Part shown: one piece after another, positions 1 through 12,000 of the stretch
Layout: each line of letters starts with the position of its first letter
How positions within the stretch are numbered: position 1 is the first letter of the stretch
From: Nectonema munidae
Lineage: Eukaryota > Nematomorpha > Nectonematoida > Nectonematidae
DNA length: 64,000 nucleotides
Direction: 5' to 3'
NCBI GenBank assembly: GCA_030549495.1
Contig: JAUIRK010001053.1
Location: forward strand, 124,001 to 188,000
Made by a program: the position numbers and the translations under genes
The notes under the pieces: generated by a model
Seen by the model: the letters and a program-made list of their open reading frames with translations, nothing else
What the model was told of the DNA's origin: nothing
Databases searched by the model: none

Positions 1-600
1 TGGTGTATAACTACCCAATGATCATAAACTCGATTATTATAGTTAGAAATGTTCCTGTAAGCAGACCATTCGTCAGAAACAATTATGGATCCTAGTAGTA
101 TGTGTCTTTGTATAATTTGTGTAAGAGTTATTTCGCTCCTATCTTCAACTTCAACTAAAAAACATTTCTTACTATTTCTTTCAATTGCTCTAAACACCCA
201 ATGATCTTCTTTCCAATTACCTCTGGGATATTTTCTATGAAAAAACTTGCTTTCATCTTCTACTATAATTTGTTCAAAGTTTTCATCAAAACCTCCAACA
301 GTTAGACAATTTCTTTCAACCCAACTTGTAGCAATCTCTATACAAAAATTAGCCCAGTCTACAGCAGTTCGTCCACTTCCAATAGATGCTTCATGAATAA
401 TAGCGTCTATTGAATAGTCACGACACCATCCATAAATGAACAAAATCATAGAATAAGGTGAGGCGGCTTTTTGCAAAAAAAAAGATCCTGATCGCACCGT
501 CTTTTTTTTTACCACAAACATAACATTTCCAACAATATCCATCAGATACATCATTTCTCTTTATTTTATTTACAATTTTGTTGGCAATCATTGCATTGGA
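1..600 (-). pseudogene. Merlin (IS1595/ISXO2-like) DNA transposase, partial
   Basis: Read on the minus strand, this encodes a piece of an IS1595/ISXO2-type DDE transposase, the Merlin family in animals. Visible in order are a zinc-ribbon C-x2-C pair (CWKCYVC, about 540-500), the helix SPYSMILFIYGW (about 455-425), the first catalytic block (IIVEDESKFFHRK, near 270-235) and the second (IVSDEWSAY, near 100-75). The third catalytic residue would lie left of base 1, so the copy is cut by the window edge. An A9 run at about 503-511 puts the zinc ribbon one base out of frame with the helix (A8 would fit), so the copy looks dead. Family is confident; autonomy and terminal repeats cannot be judged. 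Confidence 0.75.
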
Positions 601-1739
601 AAATATTTAAAATAACTTTGTGCGAAGCAAACCAAAATTTCTAATTTATTATTTGAATTTAAAACTTGTAACAGAGAAGAAAAATTCCAATTTTCAGATA
701 AAATTGTATTCTCACTCAGAGTAGCATCCGTAAGTTCATTCATTTCAGATGAAAATGAATTGATAGAACAAATGATGAAAGAAAATATACTTCTTACGCT
801 CGTGTCAAAACAACTCGTCAAATTATACATGTCTCTGATCGATTTGAGCGAGTGCTAATGTGGGTGAATTTGGTTATATTTTCCGTGCGTTGTTTTTTTA
901 TTTGTTTGGATGCATGTGTGTGGTATCAAGTAATAACTACAAAAGAATGATTTTGTTATAAAAAACACATTCATACACTTATGAATCAGTATTAGCACAT
1001 AAGCGTGTACGCAAATCGATCGCTCTGCGTGTTTTGCTATTGATGAGATGTTTTGATACGAGCATAACAAATTTGTTTTCCTACGACCTACATCAATAAT
1101 TGTTTCACTTTCTTCAGAAGTGAATGCAGTTACTGACTACTCTGAGTCAACACGAAATTTTATCTAAAAATTGAAACTTCTGGTTTTTATTTCACGAATG
1201 ATAAATTGAATATTTAAAATAGTTAATAAAACTATACATTAATATTCTTTTGTGCTATAAAGTATGTATTTTTATTTTTAACTCATTTTTATCTTTTTTT
1301 TTTAATTTACTCACTTATTTTTTGTAAATTATATCTAGAATCTTTAGTAAAGTATATTCAACAAAAATTTATTATAATTTTTGAATTTTTTATGTTATAA
1401 ATTTTCTATTTTTTTTAAATTTACTGACAGTTTTATATAAGTTAGATTTAGAATTTTTAGTAAAATATATTCAATGAAATTCTATTATAGTTTGAATTCC
1501 ATAAAAAAAAGTTTTTTCAATTTTTGTATCAAATGTTTGCTTACTAAGTAATGTAAAATAAATATATTAATTATTTATTCATTTAGATGTATGTTGTAAT
1601 TTTTATGCTTTATACTATAAAAATGCTATAAAGTTTATAGCATTGCCTATATATTAAAACTACTTAAAAATTAAATAGTTTGATTGACATCACAACAGCC
1701 AATAATTTTTTAGAGAAATTTTTTGATTGACGGAACCGT
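601..1739. other. AT-rich spacer without recognised gene
   Basis: Very AT-rich DNA with many T and A runs. A few ORFs of 70-80 codons exist, but none has recognisable protein features. It lies between the Merlin fragment and the tandem-array element. No RNA gene or terminal inverted repeat was seen. Confidence 0.6.
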
Positions 1740-3728
1740 AAAGTAAAAGATTACCCTTTTTTTTTTATATAAAAATCAATTAAAGTTATCAAAGCATTGA
1801 TTTATATATGATAGCTCATCTTAAAAGAAACTTTTTATCTAAGTAATAATATAAAGATATACCCATTTTTAAGTATGCGTAATTCAGTGGTGATATTCAT
1901 TTTTTTATTAAAATTAATCAAAACTGTCAAAAAACTTAATTTATCCCAAAAAGAAAGGATCAGTCACGGTTTTTTGAATTAGAGAATTATGTTTAATAGA
2001 AAGTATAGGGAGATGATGAAGTTTACCGTCTATGGCATTTTACACACATATACCCATTTTCAAGTAGGCTGTGTTTACTGGTTATATTCCTTTTTTTTAA
2101 ATAAAAAATTAGTCAAACCTGACAAAATAATTTAAATATGACAGCCCATGTCAAAATTAAAATTTTTATTCTTATAAAAAGTTTTTTATACATTTCAAGT
2201 ATGTAGAATTTATTGGTGATGTCATTTTTTATGAATTCAATAAAACCTGTCAAAAAAATCAATAATCCACTCAAAATATTTCATTCTACAGTAACTTATG
2301 TAACTCGATAGGACCTCCATCTTTTTGGCTACAAATTCGTTATCGACTTGTAGTCTCTAGGTCATATAATTTACAGTATGTAATTTTGCTATTCATTCCA
2401 TGATGATCTTTTCTTGGTAGCTCTTTTTTCATTAGAAATTTATATTCTTCAATGTGTGTTCGAAAATTTTTTTATAAAGATAAAATAACTTTTTTCCTCT
2501 CTCAAAGCATTTTGATTAAAGAATCTTCTTGATGATCTTAGACTTTTTTATCAGTATCGTGTATTTTATTATCAGGCCTGAATATTTGTCAACCAATCTC
2601 ATTTCAAAGGTTTTTTTCTGATGAATCATTCGTGATGTTCATTGTTCAATTACAAAAAGTTGTCCACGTTCTTCATCTAAAAAATTATTTCTTTGACGCA
2701 AAAGGAAAAAATTCAATTTAAATTAAAAATATCTTGATAGTGACTAAATTCTCACATATTGGCATCTGTACCATTTTTGATAAATCTGACCTATTCTAAA
2801 TTTTCAAATTTCCTACCCATCTTAGCTAAATGTTAATTGTAATCCTATATGATAAGCTATAGATTTAAATATTTTTCATTTGTAAAAGAGGAACTTCTTT
2901 TTCACAGTCAAAATCTTTTTGAAGCATCTATTATATAATTAAACCACTTCCTAGTTCATTAGAACATGGTAGATCTTCCATTTAGTCAAGATACATATTT
3001 TTTTTTAATTATTTGTTTTGATCACATGTTCTCTTTTCAATTAGTTTTCACCTTCTTTCCTTCTCTCATACAAATTTTCAAGAGATTTTATAATACGTTT
3101 TGTTACTCAAGATGATTGTAGAAAGTATTATAAGCCAAAATATACAAAAAAAGAGTATATTTTCACTATATATCTAATATGCAGCCATTTTTTGAAATTT
3201 TTTTACAGAACTGATTTTTAGGCATACATTACTAATTCAATTGCCACTTCGAGATTTTTTTTTACCGTATTATCCAAAATCCAGTACAGAAATAAAATAA
3301 GCATAGTCGATTTGGTATAAAACAGATATTTTATGTAAAATTTGAAGGTATATTTTATTAGATACATATTTGATCAATCCAAATTTTGATTGACATTTTC
3401 TAAAAAATAGCCATGATTATTGAAAAAATTAAATATATAAAGTGTTATACCTTCCAAACTGTATATAATTATAAATTTTCAGGGTATTATATAATATAGA
3501 TCCTAAGTTATAAGGTTAAGTACAGATAATGTCAAAATTTTGCTGGAAAATTTTTATTTTGATTGACAGTTTTGGACATGAAGCGGTCATTCAACTACCA
3601 TGAAAATGGTTTCAAAAGATGCAGCTAGCGATTTTAGGAAAAGTCACAAAATTTGAAGCGATATGATTCAGCCAATTTTCTGCAATTAATTTTTTAGTGA
3701 AGACGCCCCCCAGCACTAATAGGGTTAA
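1740..3728 (-). mobile_element. Tandem-array repeat element, copy 1 (piggyBac-like end)
   Basis: Read on the minus strand, this stretch matches 54033-57130 block by block. For example 3590-3470 pairs with 54037-54190, 3320-3180 with 55375-55500, 2990-2930 with 55700-55775, and 2660-2600 with 56030-56095. At 3725-3728 a TTAA is followed (minus strand) by CCCTATTAGTGCTGGGGGG, which looks like a piggyBac-type end and target site. It carries one unit of the array found at 54300-55380 in the sister copy and about three diverged units of the second array (about 1850-2280). No transposase lies inside, so it is probably non-autonomous. The far end near 1740 is not clear. Confidence 0.65.
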
Positions 3729-4489
3729 TGGCAAGTATACTCATGTGCACAAAAATTACATATAAAAAGACTTATGATTTCGAAATTAAACAGTTGTTCT
3801 TTTAAAAAAAACTAGTTTTTATATTCAAAATCTTAGTCATAAAAATATAAAACACCAACTTACACTACCCAGCATGCGCCCTTTTAGCATTGTTGTTATT
3901 TTTGGAACAAGATTCGGGTTTTCAGATATTCGCGTTTAGAGAAGAAAAAAGTAGAAATAGAATGTCCACTCCTAATTAGCAAATACAATCAAGGAATGGG
4001 AGGAGTTGATGTATTTGATAAACTTATAGGATCTTATAGGCCCAAAGTAAAATAAAAAAAATGGTCGTGGCCTTTGGCAATGCATGCTATATATGTTTCC
4101 GTTGTTGGTGCATGGAAAGATTATGAAAATACTTATCCGAAGAATAAGCTATCACGTCTGAATTTTCGTAGAGAACTAACGTTACACTTGTTACAACTAA
4201 AAGGTTTGCAAATAAAGAGGAAATCTGGACCTTCTTCACATCTCTCTAAAAGTTCAAGAAGTGCTAATGGACATTATTTAGTCTCGGTTTCGAGACAACA
4301 ACAAAGAAACTGCGTTGTTTGTAAAAAAAAATTGACTTTTATGTTGGCATGCTTGTCAAAAGAACGTACATAGAGATTGTTTTCCACTTTATCATCAATA
4401 ATATTTTCATCTGTTAGTATCAATAAAGTTCAATTTTTTTCACTTTTTGTTAATTCTTTTCGCCATTGGTCCCCTTGTGGACCATTTAA
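3729..4489 (+). pseudogene. piggyBac transposase C-terminal remnant
   Basis: From about 3948 the + strand encodes the end of a piggyBac DDE transposase. The block SKYNQGMGGVDVFDKLIGSY contains the family's N-x-GGVD-x-xD signature (about 3980-4035), followed by WPLAMHAIYVSVVGAW (4069-4115). A cysteine-rich tail (CVVCKKK, then C and H residues) lies at 4310-4395. A TAA at 4053-4055 interrupts the frame between the signature and the WPL block, so the copy is defective. The element probably ends at 4486-4489 (TTAA), preceded by GGTCCCCTTGTGGACCA, a short imperfect palindrome that would be its terminal repeat. The upstream half of the transposase is missing. Confidence 0.75.
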
Positions 4490-5907
4490 TTACACCATGA
4501 TAGCATGTTTTGTTTGTAAATTTTTCTTATAATTCATTTTAGTAATTTTCTGAAAAAATGATTTAAAAAAAAAATTATTTCATGGGTTCGGCAATTAAAC
4601 GGTTTGCCTATATTACACCGCACTCGAATATACATAAAATAAAAGTGCGGTCTTTTACAATGCTTTAAAAAGCTTATAATAAATTTGAATTTCTTGACGG
4701 TTTAAATTTTGGAGGTAAGGAATTGAGAAACGTTTTTTTGTGTAACATTTTGTTAAGAAGCTACTCTATTCTTCTGCACCACTTTTTAAGCCTTTTGGGT
4801 TGAGCTTTTTTTGTAACGTGAAAAATTTGATAAAAAATAAGTTCCGCTTTCAATTTCAATTGTGCTCAAGACATGTTCTCATTTGTTTGCTAAACAAAAG
4901 GATAAAACTTTTAAGATTCGAAAAGCATTACACACAGATTTTCTTTTTGTTGAGAAATATTAAATACAAAAAAGATGGAATGTATCCAATGATGGACAAA
5001 CGTAGCTAGAGTAGGTACAGACTTGAAATTTAATTGATCTAGAGAATATATTCCTGCTTCTACATCTGGAGCGATGAGTGTATTTTCATGCCAAACTTTG
5101 AGTGAAATCCAAACATCGTGCAAGATAAAAAACGACGAAACTTAATCAACTTTTGGTTGTTAAATCTAATTCATTATATTTAAATTAAAATCTCAATACT
5201 GATTTCGAATTTTGGGTGACTTCGAAGAAAAATTGTAGTGAACAGCATATCCGCTTTTGTTTGATACATTGTCAAATGATGAAGATATTGCAGATAAAAA
5301 CTTTATTATATTAAATACAGAGTTTGTGCTAAAGATGACCCATTAAATTTTTGTATAATTTAAACAGGAATGGAGTAAACACCTCTTTACTTCATCCTGC
5401 CTGCTTGATCAAGCTGATAGTTCTTTAAATTGTACTTTTTTGAAAATTTTGTGCGACTGAAGGTAAGACATTTCATAGTGTGTCTCTTATATCTGTAGTT
5501 GATTTGATTGTTTCGGAGACGGCTTTGCATCCTTCGCAAATGCTTTCATCAGTAGCTGTCTTTTTAAACGATTAAATGGAAGCTGGGAGGCTTGAAAGAA
5601 AATATTAGACTTCTAGTTCTTACAAAAATCCCACTTCGAATCTAAATACTACTCAAAAATTTGATAAATTTAACGCCAACTCTTCGCTTCCGACTTTGAC
5701 TAGAGAAGGCTCACTCAATATGTTTACAACAATTATCCTTATTTAATTTTAAGTGAAAAATAAACGGCTCCAATTACGAAATTCAGATGCCGATGCCCTT
5801 TAAAACCTTTGAATTCCGAGTCCTGGTAGCGAATACAATTGTTTCGTTGATAATAATTCACCTTATTGTGGAATATTGCGATTTTGATCCTTTAATGTCT
5901 TTTTAAG
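4490..5907. other. Spacer / likely first intron of RTRAF
   Basis: No confident gene here. It lies immediately upstream of the first identified RTRAF exon and probably contains that gene's missing first exon or intron. A good donor (GGAG|GTAAGG) sits at 4711-4720 in the right phase, but no clean ATG reading frame precedes it. The segment 5605-5750 resembles 22463-22600 and is probably a dispersed repeat. Confidence 0.4.
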
Positions 5908-6038
5908 ATGAAAAGTCTCGCAAGGATGTTGTTTTATGGCTTGAGGAACACAAAATTCGATACCTTTCTTCGGAAAAACGGTTCGAACTTGGTGAACTGT
6001 GTCATAATGATGAGCGATGGAATGCAAACTTGAAATCA
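5908..6038 (+). CDS. RTRAF: RTRAF coding exon a
   Basis: 131 bp. It begins with two bases (AT) that complete an Asp codon after the acceptor TTTTTAAG, followed by 43 codons, and ends in phase 0 at a GTAATT donor. It encodes the conserved WLEEHKIRYLSSEKRFE region that aligns with human WLEDQKIRHYKIEDRGN. Confidence 0.9.
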
Positions 6039-9000
6039 GTAATTTTTAATTTTTGTAAAAAAAATTCTATTTTATCAAGAAAGGCTTTGTTGTTTTCAAA
6101 CAACATTGAAGAAAAAGATCTATCATGGGGAGGGCTTTTTCGCAATTCTTATTTTATATTTAATAATTCAATAAACATAAAAATAATTTTAAATTTTAAT
6201 CGTTCAGTGCTTTTTTCTAGATTAGTATTTAATAAATCGTTATGCTTTGAAGTCTGAATAATGATTCTTTATTATTTTGTTTTTGACCTATAATCTTAAA
6301 ATTAGTAAAGACAATTACTTTTTGCACAATTAAAAAGTAAAAGCTACAACGTTTATACATATATTGTGAATGACGAAAAAAGTTTCTACATTCCTCATGT
6401 ATCGATGATGCCGTACCACATTTTTATTGATCTTCCCATATTTATTCCCAGCTTAGATAATTAATTATTTTTGCTGATGAATCTTCATTATGCTCACGAA
6501 ATACAATTGCATCATTAAAAAAATTATATATAAACAATCAATAAGACTTGTTCAAGAAACGAAATAATTTTCTTGTTTTAAATCATATTCATCATTTGCG
6601 CGTATTTCGGAGTGAAGCAAAAACTTTTTCAAGGCCAAACATCAGATAAAATATAAGATCACTTAGGCTTAATTTTTGTATTCAATTGTTCTTTTTATCG
6701 CCAGGAGGAAGTAACATTAAATCAAACTAAAATCCTTCTGATCTCGACTATAGCTGAACTTAGCGCTTTCGTTCAAAAGCGTTTTTTTTAATTTTCGCGT
6801 TAAACGCTAAGAAAAGAAATTATCTGTAGCGTTTTCTGAAATCCAAGCAAACATATCTGCTCGTATAAAAATTTTCAGTAAAAATAAATGAATTAGGTCT
6901 TTAGAAACACGGTGCTAAAAATGAGATATGTGTGGCTGATTTACTTTATTTATTTTTTAATTTTTATCCAAAACATTTTACTGAAAAAAATAATTTTTTT
7001 CTTACCTTCGTATTTTGAATAAGGAATAAGGTCAAAAGTCATATTTATAATATATCTTGTGAAAATTCTTTGGAAAAACAAGAGAAAAATGGATGGGATA
7101 AAATGTTGGTGCCTTTTAATGTTTCATATTTCCTTCTGTTATTTTATGCCATTATTTTTGAAATAGTGAATTGACCATTTTTATTGACTACACTTTTTAA
7201 AAATTTTAAACTAATCATAATTCATTGCATTAATAGGGTGCGAAAATTACCGAAAATATCATTACCGGTAAATACCCGAACAGAAGATATTTATTATTTT
7301 GAAGAAAAATATGATTTTAAAAAGCATAACACGCCTAAGTTTTTCGACGATAATCGAGAACGAATCTTTCATATAAAAAAACTGCCTGCAGAAGAAAAAG
7401 CTCTTTCGCACTCTACACTTGTTGCTCTTGTTAATAAACTCTTGTAAAAATTTCCCTATCTATCTGACCTTTTTCCACTCCCCCCAAAACCCTCCTTTTC
7501 TTGTTAAAGTTAGTTTTGGTTTTTTGACTTGGGGGAGGGTTGGTTTCTTTTTTTTTCCGGTTTTCGTCTCCCGCCGACGTTTTTTGCCGTTTTAAAAAAA
7601 ATATTTCTTCTTTTTTTTTTTTTTTTTTTTAAAAAAAATTTTTTTCTTTTCTTCTGATTTTCTTTTGGTTTTTTTTTTGTTATGGGTTAAACACTTCTTT
7701 GATATATCTTTGAAGCATTGCATCATCTGTCATGTTATGTGATTCTTCTTCTAATGCAGTTTCATTAGCTTTATCATTTTTTATAAGAGGGATAAAGCGT
7801 GTTGCATATGACTTCAGTAAGATTTTTTATTGTTTTATAGTTTGGTAGTGAATTTTTTTGAATATTTTCTAATGACCCGTAAAAGGTGTTCGGTAACGGT
7901 TAAGTAAAAAGTTTTTTTATCAATAAAAAATTACCGGTTTTAAGTTTATAAGAAAAACCCGAAATAAATATTTAAAAAAACGAAAGAACTTTTTCTTCCT
8001 CATTTTTCAAATTTCTTCTCATTAATTAAAATGTACCTTCTTTATTTAAATTATTTTATTTTTATTCATTTTAAAATAAAAAGCATATGGCTATCATTTT
8101 ATTGTTTTTAAACCCTCGAGAAATGCCACTTTTTTCAATCAAATTTTATATCAATTTCAACTTTAACTACATACCATTAAGAATTTATAGATTGCAAATA
8201 TCAAACTTTTAATCCACTGAAGGCTGGAAATTTATATGCAGCCCTAGTACTATTTATTGATCTTCCTACATTCATTCCCAGATGCAAATTAAAAACCGAT
8301 GCATTGATAAAGTTGCTTAATTTATCACTCAACTTCAAACTTTTTGGAAAATGTTGAGAAAGTAGTTTCTTTTTTGTTAAAGTTACTGAACTTTTTAGAC
8401 TTTCCAAAGTCTCCTTTAAATATATAAAAAATTCCATTGAAAAAGAAATCAGAAGATCATTGGTCCTCAATTGGTTAAATTAATGTATAATTATTATTAA
8501 TGATAAACACTTTGCATATTTAGTATCTCACATCTCTCGAATGTCCATGTAAAAACATAGACGATTTTTTGGAGATTCTTGACTGGCTTCTAGGCTTGGC
8601 TTTCAATATGGAGTTTTCTGATAACTGTACTTTCATTTATACTACTTTTTCGTGGTTTCTTTTTACCCTAACGAGTTAACGAAAGTATCTATCTAACTTT
8701 TGAATTCTTATTCAATTTGGATTCTGAATATTTTATCATCTAAATACAAGTTCGTTATTTGACATTCTTATTCCTATATGAAGATTAAATTATAAAAACA
8801 AATGGCATTATAGGAGGCATTGATTTGAAAGAGAGCTATTTTACCAAATTTCTGAAATACCAAAACGCAGAATACACCATAAAAACACAAAATCATTTCA
8901 TATTTTTAAAAGACATAGATAAAGAGTCTATTTTGACCTGGCAGTATGTATTAACCAAAAGTCCGTTAAGCGACTAAAAACTTTATAAAAGTTATGCTGA

Positions 9001-12000
9001 AATGTAACGAAAGTTATCCATAAAGTACATTAATTTTTTATATAGAAAAAAAATCGAAAATAAGTTTTTGTTCTAAAATTAAGCAAAACAACTTTAAAGA
9101 GCCTAACATCAGTTTTTTTGGTGTGTATAAGCGATTTAAACTTTCCATACTTTTTTTTATACTGTAATAAGCAAATTTTCGACTTCGAGTTTAGCGTCAC
9201 TTCGCAATTTTTGAGATGGGAACTAGAGTTTATTTCGTGGGATCCTAGGTCTGGCTTATTCATTCTCGAATCCAGGATTTAATAAATTTCTCAGGTATAA
9301 AATATTTAATAAATTAAAAATATTTTTTATATCAAAATTTTTTTAAAATACTATTCAATTCATTTAATCGTTATTTTTTATCAACCTTAATGAAAAACGA
9401 AAAGATTCGATTATTAATAATTTCAATCCTTGGAAATCGTTTGTCAAAAAAATGTAAAACAAGTTTTTGATTAATGAACTTAAGTTATTTGACATTACAG
9501 GCAAAAAGTGAATTGATATTGAGAAATTTAGAAGTCTGGAAATCTTCCTTGACGTCAGTTGAGTCTGAAAGATTTTTCCCGTTGCTGAACCTTTCCTTAT
9601 TTTCCTGCATTTTTAAGTAATTATTATAATTAAGAGTTTAAAATGCATAAAAACTTTGCATTTTTTGCTTATAATATTTAAAAAAAAAACAAAATACTAT
9701 AAATATAATCCGTGTAGCAGATTCTATGCTTATTCCTTACAATAGTTAATTATAAATATTATACACCTAAATATTTATTCAATCATTTGCCAAATGTCTT
9801 TGAGACCTAAATCTCTTGCAAATCTCTATACTACCTACCTTTCTTTATCCTTATTTTTCATGATGAAGCTTCAGCACACAGTTCCAATGATATATTAAGC
9901 TTTTTTAATGGTCCCCAAATATAACAAAATTTTCATCTGTGACCTTACGTGATACTTAATTTAATTTCATCATTTTTATTCAAGATATCTTGGATTTATA
10001 ATGTGAAGGGTAAATTTGTTATTATTTTTGGAACAAGTTTTGAACATAATCAAGAACTATTTTAATTTTAGTTTTAAAACTTATTTCAATCTTGGTTTTC
10101 CCTTTGTTTAAAGAAATTTCTTTAAATTTAAAAAGCTTGGAGAAAGCTTTTGACTGCGTTTCTAGAAGTCTCCTTGAGTGGTCTTTGAGAAGAAAAGGGG
10201 TAAATGAAAGACTAGTGAGAGCCATCATGGCCTTGTACAAAAGCGAAGACACTTTTATAAAAATTAATAATTCAATTTCTAGTAAGTTTAAAATAAAAGT
10301 AGGATTACATCAAGGTTCGATTTTAAGCCCCTTTTTATTTAATATCATTCTTGCTGAAATCCTTAGGGATTTAATTAAAGTAGATACGAGTGAGATTTTA
10401 TATTCAGATGATATAGTATTAATAGGAGAATCTTCTGAAGAATTAAGTAAAAAGATTAGCACATGGTATGAGACACTAGAGAAAAAAGATTTAAGAATAA
10501 ACACTAGCAAAATTAAGTGGATGAAAATTAGCGATTCTTTTAAGGGTACTGAGAACACCGTTTCCAAAATAGATCCCTGTGGAGTTTGCGAAAAAAGAGT
10601 TAAAAGAAACTCTATTCTTTGTGTACATTGCAATAAGGGGGTGCATAAAAAAGGCTCAAACATTAAGGGCAGTTTGATAAATACAACAAATTTTAAGTGT
10701 AGTTGCTGTTTAAGTTTCAACCCAAATACCGATGTAGTATTGGAAGAAAAAGTAGTAGTATGCGGCTTAGAATTAGAAGAGTTTAAACAATTTAGTTATT
10801 TAGGTGAGGTTTTAGACAAGACAGGTAGTGTAGGTAACTCAACATTTGTGAACATAGAATACAACTAGCTTGGAAAAAATTTAAAGCGTTAAGTGGATGC
10901 AATAGTATCTTTTCGTTAAAATTAATGGGTTTTCTTTATAGAAGTTGTATTAGGTCTAGTTTAGTGTATAATGGCCAAGGGTTGGGCTTTAAAAGAATCT
11001 GAGAAAAATAGACTAAACACCACAGAGATGAGGGTGTTAAGAATCATGTGCAAATTTAATTTAAAAGATAAGAAGTTTATGTCAAGTAAATGAAATAAAT
11101 AAAGTATTAGAAATACAAAGGTTAATGTGGTTTGGGCATGTAAATAGAAGATCTTCCGGTGATCTAATTAAAGAAGCTTATAAAAATCAAACTTTAGGTA
11201 AGAGTAAAGGCAGGCCAAAGATGACATGGATAGAAGTAGTCAAAAAAGACATGAGCAAACCACATTTAACATTAGGGGACGAGCAAAATAGAGATGAATG
11301 GAGACGCAAAATAATGACAGATTAAATGCCATAGCGGTAAAAACCGCCTAAACCTCAGCGTGCTGGGAACATTAGCCGTAAAATTGATGATAATCTTGTT
11401 TTTGATGAGTATTTTAAGTATTAATTAAAATTTTTAACAATTAAATATAATATTCTCTGTATTTAATTTTTTTAACATCAATATGATTCTCTTTGATATT
11501 AAGTAGAAAAATATCGCATCACACCAGAAGAAAGGATGAAATCGAATTCTCTCTTGAATCCTGTTAATAGTCGCAGTAATGGAGACAACAGCGCCATCAA
11601 TGCTAATCCTTTAGAGACGATTGATTGTATGTTTTCAATATTTCGCTTCACCTACCATTTTTTATTGCTTATATTTTCTTGCAGTTGACGGTGAAGACTT
11701 CAAAAATGGAATTGTATCTCTTGCCAAAATACTCAACATTTCTATCCATCCCGATCCCAACGTCTTGCTACAGGTCGTTTGTAGTAGTGATAATAATGAT
11801 TCCTAATTTTTGGTGAAAATTGATTTGCGTGTGAATAACATTTTTGGTTTTACCTTGAGACTGTTGCTTAATTTCACATCAAAATGAGAAGGATGGGAGT
11901 TGTGTATGAGAGTATTTTCTTCAAGATTAAACGATAAAAGGAAAGAAAGTCCTTTATCTTATAAAAATAAAATAATAAATAATAATAATAAAAAAAGAAT

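Noticed and set aside
11621-11816. Two overlapping ORFs of 61-63 aa
   Set aside because: They run across an intron boundary; only 11685-11773 is exonic (RTRAF).
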